Source: Clostridia bacterium
GTDB taxonomy: Bacteria > Bacillota > Clostridia > Clostridiales > Clostridiaceae
Assembly: GCA_009930125.1 (NCBI GenBank)
Contig: RZYZ01000162.1
Coordinates: forward strand, 1-5,065
Direction of reading: 5' to 3'
DNA length: 5,065 nt
The position numbers were made by a program, and so were the translations under genes. Under the pieces are notes generated by a model. The model had not been told where the DNA came from, made no database searches, and saw nothing but the letters and a program-made list of their open reading frames with translations. Shown piece after piece: positions 1 to 5,065 of the stretch (position 1 is its first letter; each line of letters opens with the position of its first letter).

Positions 1-1248
1 CTTCCCAGGCCGGATTCGGATGTCATCGGTCTGCCTGATGGAATCAATGGCCGAGACCCTGGCTGCCTTTCTGGCAGGAATCCAGGCTGAAAGAAGGACG
101 GTGGCTAGACCCAGCGCCGCTGCAATGAGCAGGGATTCCGGTGAAATTCTAAGGACCAGCTCGGACTTTGTGCCCCCGGCCCACAGGGCATTCAGCACTT
201 CACTGGAAAAGACGAAGGTCAGTCCGATGCCCGTGATGCCCAGAAGAATACCCAGAGGAATACCGATGCCGCTGAGAACCAGTGCTTCGAACAGTACACT
301 CGAGAGGATCTGCTTCCTTGTGGCACCCACGGATTTCAGCAGTCCGAACTGTTTTGTCCGTTCACTGATGGAGATGGAGAAAGCATTATAGATGAGGGAA
401 ATGGAACCGAACATGATGATGGCTGAAAGTACCGCCACCATGCTGTACAGTACGGCATTTAACGTGTTCTCATTGGAATTTCCGGAGAATCTAAGAAGAT
501 CGCTGTTGACTCTCGTCGCATAATCCCCGTATTCTTCCAGAAATTCGTAGGTATCCTTCATGGGGTCCACGCGGACATAGGCATCAAAACTATCCGGACC
601 TGCTCCGTCAGGAAGAGTCAGGGCTGTATACCCTGGTGCACTGAAGCCCTCAAAGGAAGGTCTTTCATAGATACCGCTGATGGTATAGGTTCTTGTGCTG
701 ACCTTTTCAAGCTCCTCATTTTCAGTGATGTAGCTGTCCGTCTGATGAAGCTTCACGCCTTCTGAAAGACGCTCCCCCACCTCCAGGGTGATCACATCCC
801 CTATTCTGTAGCTGGCACCGCCGTTGGTTTCAAGATGGTCCGGCAGAAGAATTTCCCGGCTGCTGCCTGGCATCGTTCCTTCCAGAAGATTCACAGGCAT
901 CATGGCCGAAAACTCCGGGTCCATGGCGCCGATGAAAAGATAGGGCTTGTACTCATTTTCGATTTCATCGATCTTCGCATATCCGATGTTCTGAATGGTG
1001 GTGACCATTTCTGCGCGTTCATCGTTCACAATCTCTTCGAGTTTTTCTCCATTCACGTCGAATATGCCTCCGTGAAAATCTCCATCCTTCTCCTTGGTCA
1101 CTTCAATGATGTAGGTTTTAAGGCTGTTCACGGAAGTCGTTACCGCCGTGAACAGGGATACGGAAAGAATGATGCCGATGATGGTCACAAGGGTTCTGGT
1201 CCTGTTTTTCATCAGGTTCTTCAGTGTGACTTTATTCAGGATATTCAT
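1..1248 (-). CDS. FtsX/MacB-type ABC transporter permease (partial, C-terminus missing)
   Basis: This is the membrane subunit of an ABC transporter, partner of the ATPase just upstream. The frame is open to the left edge, giving 416 codons without a stop. Helix 1 is at about residues 18-38 and is followed by a large extracytoplasmic domain (about 40-262, MacB_PCD-like). Three more helices lie near 265-289, 318-346 and 367-392. The cytoplasmic stretch after the second helix (SERTKQFGLLKSVGATRKQI, 295-314) is the typical FtsX-domain coupling segment, and the third FtsX helix ends in WIPARKAARVSAIDSIRQ. The MacB-like half is complete but the protein continues with a charged linker, as in the roughly 800-residue SalY-type permeases that carry a second FtsX domain; that second half is inferred. 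The start overlaps the ATPase stop as ATGA and has an excellent Shine-Dalgarno. The substrate cannot be read from sequence. Antimicrobial peptide resistance or lipid/peptide extrusion is common for this class with an adjacent two-component system. Confidence 0.93.
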   Translation of the reverse strand, partial: MNILNKVTLKNLMKNRTRTLVTIIGIILSVSLFTAVTTSVNSLKTYIIEVTKEKDGDFHGGIFDVNGEKLEEIVNDERAEMVTTIQNIGYAKIDEIENEYKPYLFIGAMDPEFSAMMPVNLLEGTMPGSSREILLPDHLETNGGASYRIGDVITLEVGERLSEGVKLHQTDSYITENEELEKVSTRTYTISGIYERPSFEGFSAPGYTALTLPDGAGPDSFDAYVRVDPMKDTYEFLEEYGDYATRVNSDLLRFSGNSNENTLNAVLYSMVAVLSAIIMFGSISLIYNAFSISISERTKQFGLLKSVGATRKQILSSVLFEALVLSGIGIPLGILLGITGIGLTFVFSSEVLNALWAGGTKSELVLRISPESLLIAAALGLATVLLSAWIPARKAARVSAIDSIRQTDDIRIRPGK

Positions 1249-1928
1249 CTTCGGATCACCTCATCCTTCGTGATCCTTCCGTCTTCGATGGAAATGATGC
1301 GATTGGCCTGGAGGGCGATGTTTTCATCGTGGGTGATGATGATGAGGGTCTGGTTGTATTTTCTGTTGGACTCCTTGAGCAGCTCTATGATGTCCTGGGA
1401 GTTTTTCGAATCGAGATTCCCTGTGGGTTCATCCGCCAGCACCACCGCAGGGGCATTCATGAGTGCGCGTCCGATGGAGACTCTCTGCTGCTGTCCGCCG
1501 GATAGCTGGTTTGGCAGATGATTCTCCCGTCCATGAAGAGATAGCGTGCTAAGCAGCTCACGGAGCCTGTCTTCATTGACATCTCTCGCGTCCATGAGCA
1601 CCGGTAGCGTCATGTTCTCGATGACATTCAGCACTGGAATGAGATTATAGAACTGATAGATGAGACCCACCTGTCTTCTTCTGAAGATGGCCAGCTTCTC
1701 ATCATCCTGACTGTACACATCACTGCCGTCCATGTACACTTTTCCTGCTGTGGGTTTATCCACTCCACCCAGAATATGAAGCAAGGTGGACTTGCCTGAA
1801 CCCGAAGGGCCGATGATGGCCACAAAGTCCCCTTTTTCAATACTGAATGTCACGTTATCCAGGGCTTTGACCTGATTTATACCTTCACCATAGGTTTTGG
1901 TGAGATTTTCCACTTTTAGAATTTCCAT
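1245..1928 (-). CDS. ABC transporter ATP-binding protein (MacB/LolD/SalX type)
   Basis: This is the cytoplasmic ATPase that drives the adjacent permease. From the chosen start it has 227 residues, the normal size for this family. Visible motifs are Walker A GPSGSGKST (40-48), Q-loop Q92 in LIYQFYNLIP, signature LSGGQQQRVSIGRAL (142-156), Walker B VVLADEPTGNLD with catalytic E167, and H-loop H200 in IIITHDE. The YQFYNL and DEPTGNLD signatures are typical of the LolD/MacB/FtsE branch, which pairs with FtsX-type permeases. All catalytic residues are present. The ATG at 1928 was chosen because GGAGG lies six bases upstream. An in-frame ATG at 1943 would place that Shine-Dalgarno inside the gene and has no good site of its own. 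The gene overlaps the permease by four bases, so translation is probably coupled. Expression is probably controlled from the 1929-2020 spacer by the upstream response regulator (inference). Confidence 0.95.
   Translation of the reverse strand: MEILKVENLTKTYGEGINQVKALDNVTFSIEKGDFVAIIGPSGSGKSTLLHILGGVDKPTAGKVYMDGSDVYSQDDEKLAIFRRRQVGLIYQFYNLIPVLNVIENMTLPVLMDARDVNEDRLRELLSTLSLHGRENHLPNQLSGGQQQRVSIGRALMNAPAVVLADEPTGNLDSKNSQDIIELLKESNRKYNQTLIIITHDENIALQANRIISIEDGRITKDEVIRR
1253..1262 (-). promoter_or_regulatory. Ribosome binding site of the permease
   Basis: The minus strand reads GAGGTGATCC, ten bases that are fully complementary to the 3' end of bacterial 16S rRNA (GGATCACCTC). It ends four bases before the permease ATG at 1248. 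It lies inside the last codons of the ATPase gene. The pairing fixes the permease start and allows ribosome loading in addition to coupling through the ATGA overlap. Confidence 0.8.
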
Positions 1929-1961
1929 TTTATTCCTCCGCATACTTTTTACTGTACTTCC

Positions 1962-1967
1962 ATCTTA
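1962..1967 (-). promoter_or_regulatory. Possible -10 element of the ABC transporter operon
   Basis: The minus strand has TAAGAT, matching four of six bases of TATAAT, about 34 bases upstream of the ATPase start. At a 17-bp spacing the -35 position is ATGAAC (1985-1990), only three of six matches to TTGACA. A promoter without a good -35 box, placed just downstream of repeated TGTAA half-sites, fits an activator-dependent promoter. This assignment is weak; a start site has to be measured. Confidence 0.3.
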
Positions 1968-1977
1968 AAGGACGAAA

Positions 1978-2014
1978 CTTACAGGTTCATGACGCTAATC
2001 TTACAGAATCGTCA
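1978..2014 (-). promoter_or_regulatory. Candidate response-regulator operator (BceR-like, with CTGTAAG repeat)
   Basis: On the minus strand 2014-2001 reads TGACG-ATTC-TGTAA. This differs by one base from TNACA-N4-TGTAA, the inverted repeat described for BceR-like OmpR-family regulators of antimicrobial-peptide transporters. The heptamer CTGTAAG (2006-2000) recurs in the same orientation at 1984-1978, exactly 22 bp or about two helical turns downstream. The second copy has only a degenerate left half. Direct repeats at helical phasing are usual for OmpR-family dimers. The site lies directly upstream of the ABC transporter operon and downstream of the response regulator and kinase genes. The sequence match is seen; binding by this regulator is inferred. 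Confidence 0.5.
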
Positions 2015-2020
2015 CATTGG

Positions 2021-2063
2021 AAAAGCTGAGGATCAGGCATCACTGCATCTGATCCTCAGCTTT
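2021..2063 (-). terminator. Perfect 15-bp hairpin at the end of the kinase gene
   Basis: Positions 2022-2036 and 2049-2063 form a perfect 15-bp inverted repeat around a 12-base loop. In the minus-strand transcript the second arm ends in CAGCUUUUCC, a short U run of four. The kinase stop codon (TGA, 2058-2056) lies inside the first arm. The stem strength and the position between two operons favour an intrinsic terminator, but the weak U tract suggests incomplete termination, so some read-through into the ABC genes is possible. The opposite strand also has a T-rich tail (CTTTCTGTTTTTCC), but nothing is known to be transcribed towards it. Confidence 0.65.
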
Positions 2064-3069
2064 CTGTTTTTCCTTTATAGAAGCGGATGGTGAATCTTGC
2101 ACCGCCGGAAGACCTGTTCTCCGCCTTCAGGGTTCCGCCCTGCTGGGTGATGATCATTCTTGAAAGGGCCAGTCCGATGCCTACACTGGTCTGACTGGAT
2201 GACTTTCCTTTGTAGAAACGCTCAAAGAGATGGGGCAGATCCTCCTTATGGATGCCAGGGCCATTGTCCTCTATGATGATTTCCGTGAAGAGCACATTCT
2301 CCGACACCAAAATGGTCAAAGTTCCACCCACAGGTGTATGTTCCATGGAGTTTTTCAGGATGTTCAGGAGCGCTTCGGCGCTCCAGTTGAGATCGCCGAA
2401 GTAGCTTTCCTCCCCTTCCTGCCTGATGACAAGCGCCTGGTCCTTCACGTCCATGGCAATGGCCAAAGGCTCCGCGGCTCTTTGAAGGAGGACTTTCACA
2501 GAGACCTTCTCCTTCATCATCTTCGCTGTATTGGCATCGAGCTTCGCCATCTTCAGAAGCGCACTGATGAGCCAGTCAATCTGATCGAGCAGCTTCATCT
2601 GCTCCTTCACAAGGGATTTTCTTCTGCCGGGTTCAAGCTCCTCCTCCAGAAGCAGGTCGCAGGTGAGATTCAGCGCTGTGAGGGGGGTACGGATCTGATG
2701 AGAGATATCCGCAAGAGACTCCGACAGGTAGATCTTCTCGCTTAAAAGCGCCCCCTGCTGCTCTTCCATCTTCTTGTTCATCTTATGAATCTGGGTTCTC
2801 AGAATGGAAAGCTCTCCTTCCTCGTAGGCGGATATGGGTGAAAACTGTTCCTTGTGGAGCACATCATCCATCTCCTCCGTCAGTCTCGCGATGTTTCTGT
2901 ACCGCCGGAAGGTGAAGAAGAGATTCGCTGCAATGAGCAGGCCTGAAAGCAGCATCAGAAGATATCCTGCTTCGCTGCCGCTCCTGAAACCGATGAAGAT
3001 CATAAGCGCAGAAAAGAGAATCTCCAGGAGAAGCATTCTTCTCACCTCGGGATTTCTTAGAAATTTCAT
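2056..3069 (-). CDS. Sensor histidine kinase, intramembrane-sensing type
   Basis: This membrane kinase phosphorylates the response regulator encoded just upstream. It has 337 residues from the ATG at 3069. Two hydrophobic helices lie at about 12-28 and 35-53, joined by only about six residues (RSGSEA), so there is no extracellular sensor domain. A linker and coiled-coil-like region (about 55-118) lead to the H-box SLADISHQIRTPLTAL with phosphoacceptor H124. The catalytic domain has the N-box NILKNSMEHTP (N236, N240), G1 DNGPGI (268-273), F-box LFERFYKG and G2 GIGL (297-300), all intact. The start follows the regulator stop by one base, so the two are co-translated. A longer frame from 3141 runs inside the regulator gene and adds non-membrane sequence, so it was not used. 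Kinases of this architecture, BceS-like in layout, usually receive their signal inside the membrane, often from an associated ABC transporter. Such a transporter lies next door, but its permease is of the MacB/SalY rather than BceB layout. Confidence 0.94.
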   Translation of the reverse strand: MKFLRNPEVRRMLLLEILFSALMIFIGFRSGSEAGYLLMLLSGLLIAANLFFTFRRYRNIARLTEEMDDVLHKEQFSPISAYEEGELSILRTQIHKMNKKMEEQQGALLSEKIYLSESLADISHQIRTPLTALNLTCDLLLEEELEPGRRKSLVKEQMKLLDQIDWLISALLKMAKLDANTAKMMKEKVSVKVLLQRAAEPLAIAMDVKDQALVIRQEGEESYFGDLNWSAEALLNILKNSMEHTPVGGTLTILVSENVLFTEIIIEDNGPGIHKEDLPHLFERFYKGKSSSQTSVGIGLALSRMIITQQGGTLKAENRSSGGARFTIRFYKGKTES

Positions 3070-3070
3070 C

Positions 3071-3742
3071 TCAATCACCAACCTTGTAGCCAAGACCACG
3101 GACGGTTCTGATGATGGTCGGATGCTGCGGGTCATCCTCAATCTTGTCTCTCAGACGCTTGATGTAGACCGTCAGGGTATTGTCATTGACAAAGTCCCCC
3201 GCGATGTCCCAGATCTCCTCCAGAAGCTTCGCTCTTGAGAGCACCATGCCCCGATGATTCATAAACACCAGAAGCAGTCGATACTCCAGTGCGGAAAGAA
3301 AGATCTCCTCTCCGTTTTTACGCACTGCCGCCTTCTCAGGGTCCACCAGAAGGTTTTCGATCTCCATGGCCGTCTGCTGCCTGCCTGTTCTTCGGAGGAC
3401 ATTTCTGATTCTTGAAATCAGCTCTCTGGGCCGAAAGGGTTTCTTCACATAATCATCCGCGCCCATGTCAAAGCCCGCCACAACGCTGTATTCGTCCCCT
3501 GAAGCCGTCAGGAAGATCACAGGGGTATCTTCCTTCTCCTTGATGGCGCGGCAAACAGCGAAGCCGTTACCCTCCTTTAGAGAGATGTCAAGAAGACACA
3601 GGTCGTATTTCTCCTTTTCCATGCGCTCCAGGGCAATCCGCTGTCCCGATGCGGTATCCACAGAAAAGCCTTCTCTTTTCAATATATCCACAAGATTCGT
3701 CACAATGGCCGGGTCATCTTCCACAAGCAGAATTCTATGCAT
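3071..3742 (-). CDS. OmpR/PhoB-family response regulator
   Basis: This cytoplasmic two-component regulator has 223 residues, a full-length family size. The receiver domain (about 1-115) has the acidic pair D9-D10, phosphoacceptor D52 in LCLLDISL, T79 in IFLTAS and K101 in KKPF. A winged-helix DNA-binding domain (about 127-223) ends in the usual LRDKIEDDPQHPTIIRTVRG followed by LGYKVGD. The ATG at 3742 was chosen because GGAGGT lies four bases upstream. The alternative ATG at 3754 overlaps that Shine-Dalgarno and lacks a good one, and MHRILLVEDD is the typical family N-terminus. The gene is the first of a two-gene unit with the kinase, separated by one base. Its likely target is the ABC transporter promoter with TGTAA repeats downstream (inference); the inducing signal is unknown. 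Confidence 0.95.
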   Translation of the reverse strand: MHRILLVEDDPAIVTNLVDILKREGFSVDTASGQRIALERMEKEKYDLCLLDISLKEGNGFAVCRAIKEKEDTPVIFLTASGDEYSVVAGFDMGADDYVKKPFRPRELISRIRNVLRRTGRQQTAMEIENLLVDPEKAAVRKNGEEIFLSALEYRLLLVFMNHRGMVLSRAKLLEEIWDIAGDFVNDNTLTVYIKRLRDKIEDDPQHPTIIRTVRGLGYKVGD

Positions 3743-3852
3743 CTTTACCTCCATAAGCAGAACTTCTTCCTACTTCATCTTTCTTTCACTTTACCATATT
3801 TCCCTGGAAAACATTCTGAAAAACTTCTTATGATCGTCAGATTTCTGAGCCG
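3743..3852 (-). promoter_or_regulatory. Promoter and leader region of the regulator-kinase operon
   Basis: This spacer between the perR terminator and the regulator must hold the operon promoter if the terminator is efficient. No consensus promoter is evident. The best extended -10 candidate on the minus strand is TGGTAAAGT (3796-3788) without a -35 match. An alternative is TTTTCA, 18 bp, TATGGT (3822-3793). A small dyad TTTCC-AG-GGAAA (3810-3799) lies just upstream of the first candidate. The leader after it is purine-rich and ends with the regulator's GGAGGT ribosome binding site (3747-3752). Confidence 0.3.
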
Positions 3853-3880
3853 AAAAAAGAAGCAGAATCTCTTCTGCTTC
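3853..3880 (-). terminator. Intrinsic terminator downstream of perR
   Basis: On the minus strand GAAGCAGAA and TTCTGCTTC form a perfect 9-bp stem with a four-base GAGA loop, followed directly by six T residues (3858-3853). It lies about 22 bases after the perR stop codon. The geometry is that of a classical Rho-independent terminator for leftward transcription. It separates the perR unit from the two-component operon. Confidence 0.88.
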
Positions 3881-3901
3881 AGGTACTCCTATGTTTCATC
3901 C

Positions 3902-4339
3902 TCAGATGGCTTTCTCTTCCTGTGCCTTTTCCTGACATTCTCTGCAGACGCCATGGAAATTATAGACTTCACTGTCCACTCTGAATCCTGCCAGATCGTC
4001 TGACAGCTCTTCCACATTCACTTTGATGTTCACATCAAAGATCTTTCCGCAGACATCGCATTTGAAATGCCCATGTTCCTTTGGATTGAACACGTCATAT
4101 CTTGCCTCATTGGTATCAATGGGCAGTACTTCTATGAGTTTATGCTCCAGAAACAGGTTCATCGTATTGTATACGGTGGCCTTGCTTAAGGTCGGAATCT
4201 CATTGATCAGTGCTTCATATATATCATTCACAGATGGATGATTATGATTGTTCATCATATACTCGAAAATTCTCTTTCGCTGATAGGATGGTTTTACGCC
4301 TTTGTCTCTGAGGTAAACATCAATATTATTCACTACCAT
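3902..4339 (-). CDS. perR: Fur-family peroxide-sensing repressor, PerR-like
   Basis: This is a metal-dependent DNA-binding repressor of the Fur family with 145 residues, the usual length. An N-terminal winged helix (about 1-80, recognition helix around LSKATVYNTMNLF) precedes the dimerisation domain. Two CxxC pairs, C94/C97 and C132/C135, form the structural zinc site. Residues H34, D82, H89, H91 and D102 align with the regulatory metal ligands of Bacillus subtilis PerR (H37, D85, H91, H93, D104), including both oxidisable histidines. That and the Per box in its own promoter favour PerR over Fur or Zur. Its expected role is repression of peroxide-defence and metal genes, with derepression by metal-catalysed histidine oxidation. 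The ATG at 4339 was chosen: GAGG lies eight bases upstream, whereas the in-frame GTG at 4348 overlaps that Shine-Dalgarno. Probably autoregulated. A non-PerR Fur paralogue with similar ligands cannot be fully excluded. Confidence 0.88.
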   Translation of the reverse strand: MVVNNIDVYLRDKGVKPSYQRKRIFEYMMNNHNHPSVNDIYEALINEIPTLSKATVYNTMNLFLEHKLIEVLPIDTNEARYDVFNPKEHGHFKCDVCGKIFDVNIKVNVEELSDDLAGFRVDSEVYNFHGVCRECQEKAQEEKAI

Positions 4340-4354
4340 ATTTTTCACCTCTAA

Positions 4355-4369
4355 TTATAATGATTTTAA
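4355..4369 (-). promoter_or_regulatory. Per box (PerR operator) in the perR leader
   Basis: The minus strand reads TTAAAAT-C-ATTATAA, matching 13 of the 14 defined bases of the B. subtilis Per box TTATAAT-N-ATTATAA. It lies about 10 bp downstream of the -10 box and just before the Shine-Dalgarno, so bound repressor would block promoter clearance. A weaker match (TTATAAT-T-AAACTAA, 11 of 14) overlaps the -10 itself at 4371-4385. The sequence matches are seen; autoregulation is inferred from PerR practice in other Bacillota. Confidence 0.7.
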
Positions 4370-4378
4370 TTTAGTTTA

Positions 4379-4407
4379 ATTATAAAGTAAAACCAGCATA
4401 ATTTCAA
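4379..4407 (-). promoter_or_regulatory. Vegetative (sigma-A type) promoter of perR
   Basis: On the minus strand TTGAAA (4407-4402, five of six) and a perfect TATAAT (4384-4379) are separated by exactly 17 bp. Transcription should start near 4372, leaving a leader of roughly 30 bases before the perR ATG. It means perR can be expressed independently of hprK. Confidence 0.8.
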
Positions 4408-4430
4408 GTGCAATCAATAATGGCTCTCAA

Positions 4431-4447
4431 TTATAATCGAATTTTAA
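4431..4447 (-). promoter_or_regulatory. Second PerR-like half-site pair at the hprK stop codon
   Basis: The minus strand reads TTAAAAT-TCG-ATTATAA, the same two half-sites as the Per box at 4355-4369 but with a three-base rather than one-base spacer. The hprK stop codon (TAA, 4446-4444) lies within it. The following bases (TTGAG) also resemble those after the first box (TTAGAG), so the two stretches look like an imperfect direct repeat about 78 bp apart. The altered spacing may weaken or abolish binding. Confidence 0.35.
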
Positions 4448-5065
4448 TCAAGCTGCTCGCTGCTGTTTCTCGCGCTGACTTCCCGCATTCTTTCATCAAT
4501 GACTTCTGCAGGGGATACCTTGGAAATTCTGGAATAGCGGAAATTCGCCGCTGCCGCTTCAATGATGATGGAGATGTTTCTTCCGCTTCTCACCGGCACC
4601 ACAAGCTTCTTCACCTTGACGCCGAGGATTTCCTCGAATTCATCCATACCCAGGCGATCGTAATCTCCGTCATCTCTCCAGTGTTCCAGATGAATGATGA
4701 AGTCGATCCGCTTGTTGGGAATCATGGTGGACAGTCCGTAGAGGGCTGATACATCTATGATGCCAAGGCCTCTCACTTCCATCATGCCGAAGGTGATTTC
4801 AGGGCATCTGCCTCGAAGCACCCCATCTACAGCTCTGATATCCACTGCATCATCCGCCACCAGTCTGTGTCCTCTCTTCAGAAGCTCCAGCGTCGCTTCG
4901 CTCTTACCGATGCCGCTGACTCCAGTGATGAACACACCCATGCCGTAGATGTCCACAAGGGTTCCATGAAGCCTTGTTTCCGGTGCGATCTCATTGGACA
5001 GATACATGGTCAGTCTGGAAATGAAGATGGTGGAGGAAAGATCGGTGCGCAGAATCCACTTCTTG
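4444..5065 (-). CDS. hprK: HPr kinase/phosphorylase (partial, N-terminus missing)
   Basis: This bifunctional cytoplasmic enzyme phosphorylates and dephosphorylates Ser46 of HPr, controlling carbon catabolite repression and PTS uptake in Bacillota. The frame is open to the right edge; 206 C-terminal residues are present, and about 100 N-terminal residues of a roughly 310-residue protein are off-window. In visible numbering: HG motif H33 (TRLHGTLVDIYGMG), Walker A GVSGIGKS (48-55), VADD with D71-D72, the family signature MEVRGLGIIDV (95-105, E96), and the C-terminal loop VPVRSGRNISIIIEAAA with R159. These are the catalytic landmarks of HprK/P and are all present. The second residue of the P-loop is Val, where Glu or Asp is usual. 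The ATG at 5007 is internal, because homology (KKWILRTDLSSTIFISRLT) continues upstream of it. No hairpin terminator is seen between hprK and perR, so read-through is possible. Confidence 0.95.
   Translation of the reverse strand, partial: KKWILRTDLSSTIFISRLTMYLSNEIAPETRLHGTLVDIYGMGVFITGVSGIGKSEATLELLKRGHRLVADDAVDIRAVDGVLRGRCPEITFGMMEVRGLGIIDVSALYGLSTMIPNKRIDFIIHLEHWRDDGDYDRLGMDEFEEILGVKVKKLVVPVRSGRNISIIIEAAAANFRYSRISKVSPAEVIDERMREVSARNSSEQLD

Noticed and set aside
835..1521. 228-codon open frame on the plus strand
   Set aside because: It lies opposite the permease and ATPase genes, both of which have intact family motifs. Its translation shows no recognisable domain and there is no Shine-Dalgarno-like site before it.
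1978..1989. Tiny reading frame ATG-AAC-CTG-TAA in the ABC leader
   Set aside because: It has three codons and no ribosome binding site, and it lies upstream of the proposed -10, so it is probably not transcribed with the operon.
2230..2745. 171-codon open frame on the plus strand
   Set aside because: It is antisense to the catalytic half of the histidine kinase, whose H, N, G1, F and G2 boxes are intact. The frame looks like a codon-bias shadow.
3070..3141. Longer N-terminus for the kinase from an ATG at 3141
   Set aside because: The extra 24 residues are a frame-shifted reading of the regulator's DNA-binding domain. The ATG at 3069, one base after the regulator stop, gives a standard kinase N-terminus.
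3827..3839. TGACGAT upstream of the regulator, also present in the ABC operator at 2008-2014
   Set aside because: The shared heptamer is not followed by TGTAA at the right spacing, and a seven-base match between two spacers of this size is expected by chance fairly often.
1..5065. Possibility of a mobile element, CRISPR array, RNA gene or novel defence system
   Set aside because: No transposase, integrase, terminal repeats, spaced repeat array, tRNA or rRNA pattern was seen. Almost all sequence is explained by six familiar genes and short regulatory spacers.

Overview
All six genes lie on the minus strand, so transcription runs from position 5065 towards 1. The window looks like a Bacillota (Firmicutes) chromosome, probably of the Clostridia or Tissierellia type. 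The evidence is an HPr kinase/phosphorylase, a PerR-type Fur protein with a recognisable Per box, strong GAGG-type Shine-Dalgarno sites, and an OmpR-type regulator and kinase followed by an ABC transporter of the peptide-export/resistance type. Genes have moderate G+C and the hprK-perR gap is very A+T rich. I cannot name the genus.

Right part (5065 to about 3850): the 3' two thirds of hprK (4444-5064, running off the right edge), then a 104-bp A+T-rich spacer with a near-consensus promoter (TTGAAA, 17 bp, TATAAT). A PerR-type operator lies between that promoter and a perR-like gene (3902-4339). A hairpin with six U (3853-3880) ends this unit. The operator resembles a second copy overlapping the hprK stop codon.

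Middle (3742 to 2056): a tightly packed two-component pair. The OmpR/PhoB-type response regulator (3071-3742) is separated by one base from a histidine kinase (2056-3069) that has two membrane helices and almost no extracellular loop. The kinase stop codon lies inside a perfect 15-bp inverted repeat that probably acts as a terminator or attenuator.

Left part (2020 to 1): a short spacer carries a BceR-like operator candidate and a directly repeated CTGTAAG. It is followed by an ABC ATPase (1245-1928) that overlaps, by ATGA, a large FtsX/MacB-type permease (1-1248, running off the left edge). The likely logic is that the kinase and regulator sense a membrane-level signal, possibly through the transporter itself, and switch on the ATPase-permease operon. 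The substrate is unknown; antimicrobial peptides or lipid-linked compounds are typical for the class.

No novel system is visible. The value of the window lies in its regulatory DNA: the PerR operator pair and the response-regulator operator in front of the transporter. Several start codons were placed downstream of the longest possible start because a clear ribosome binding site favours the internal one.
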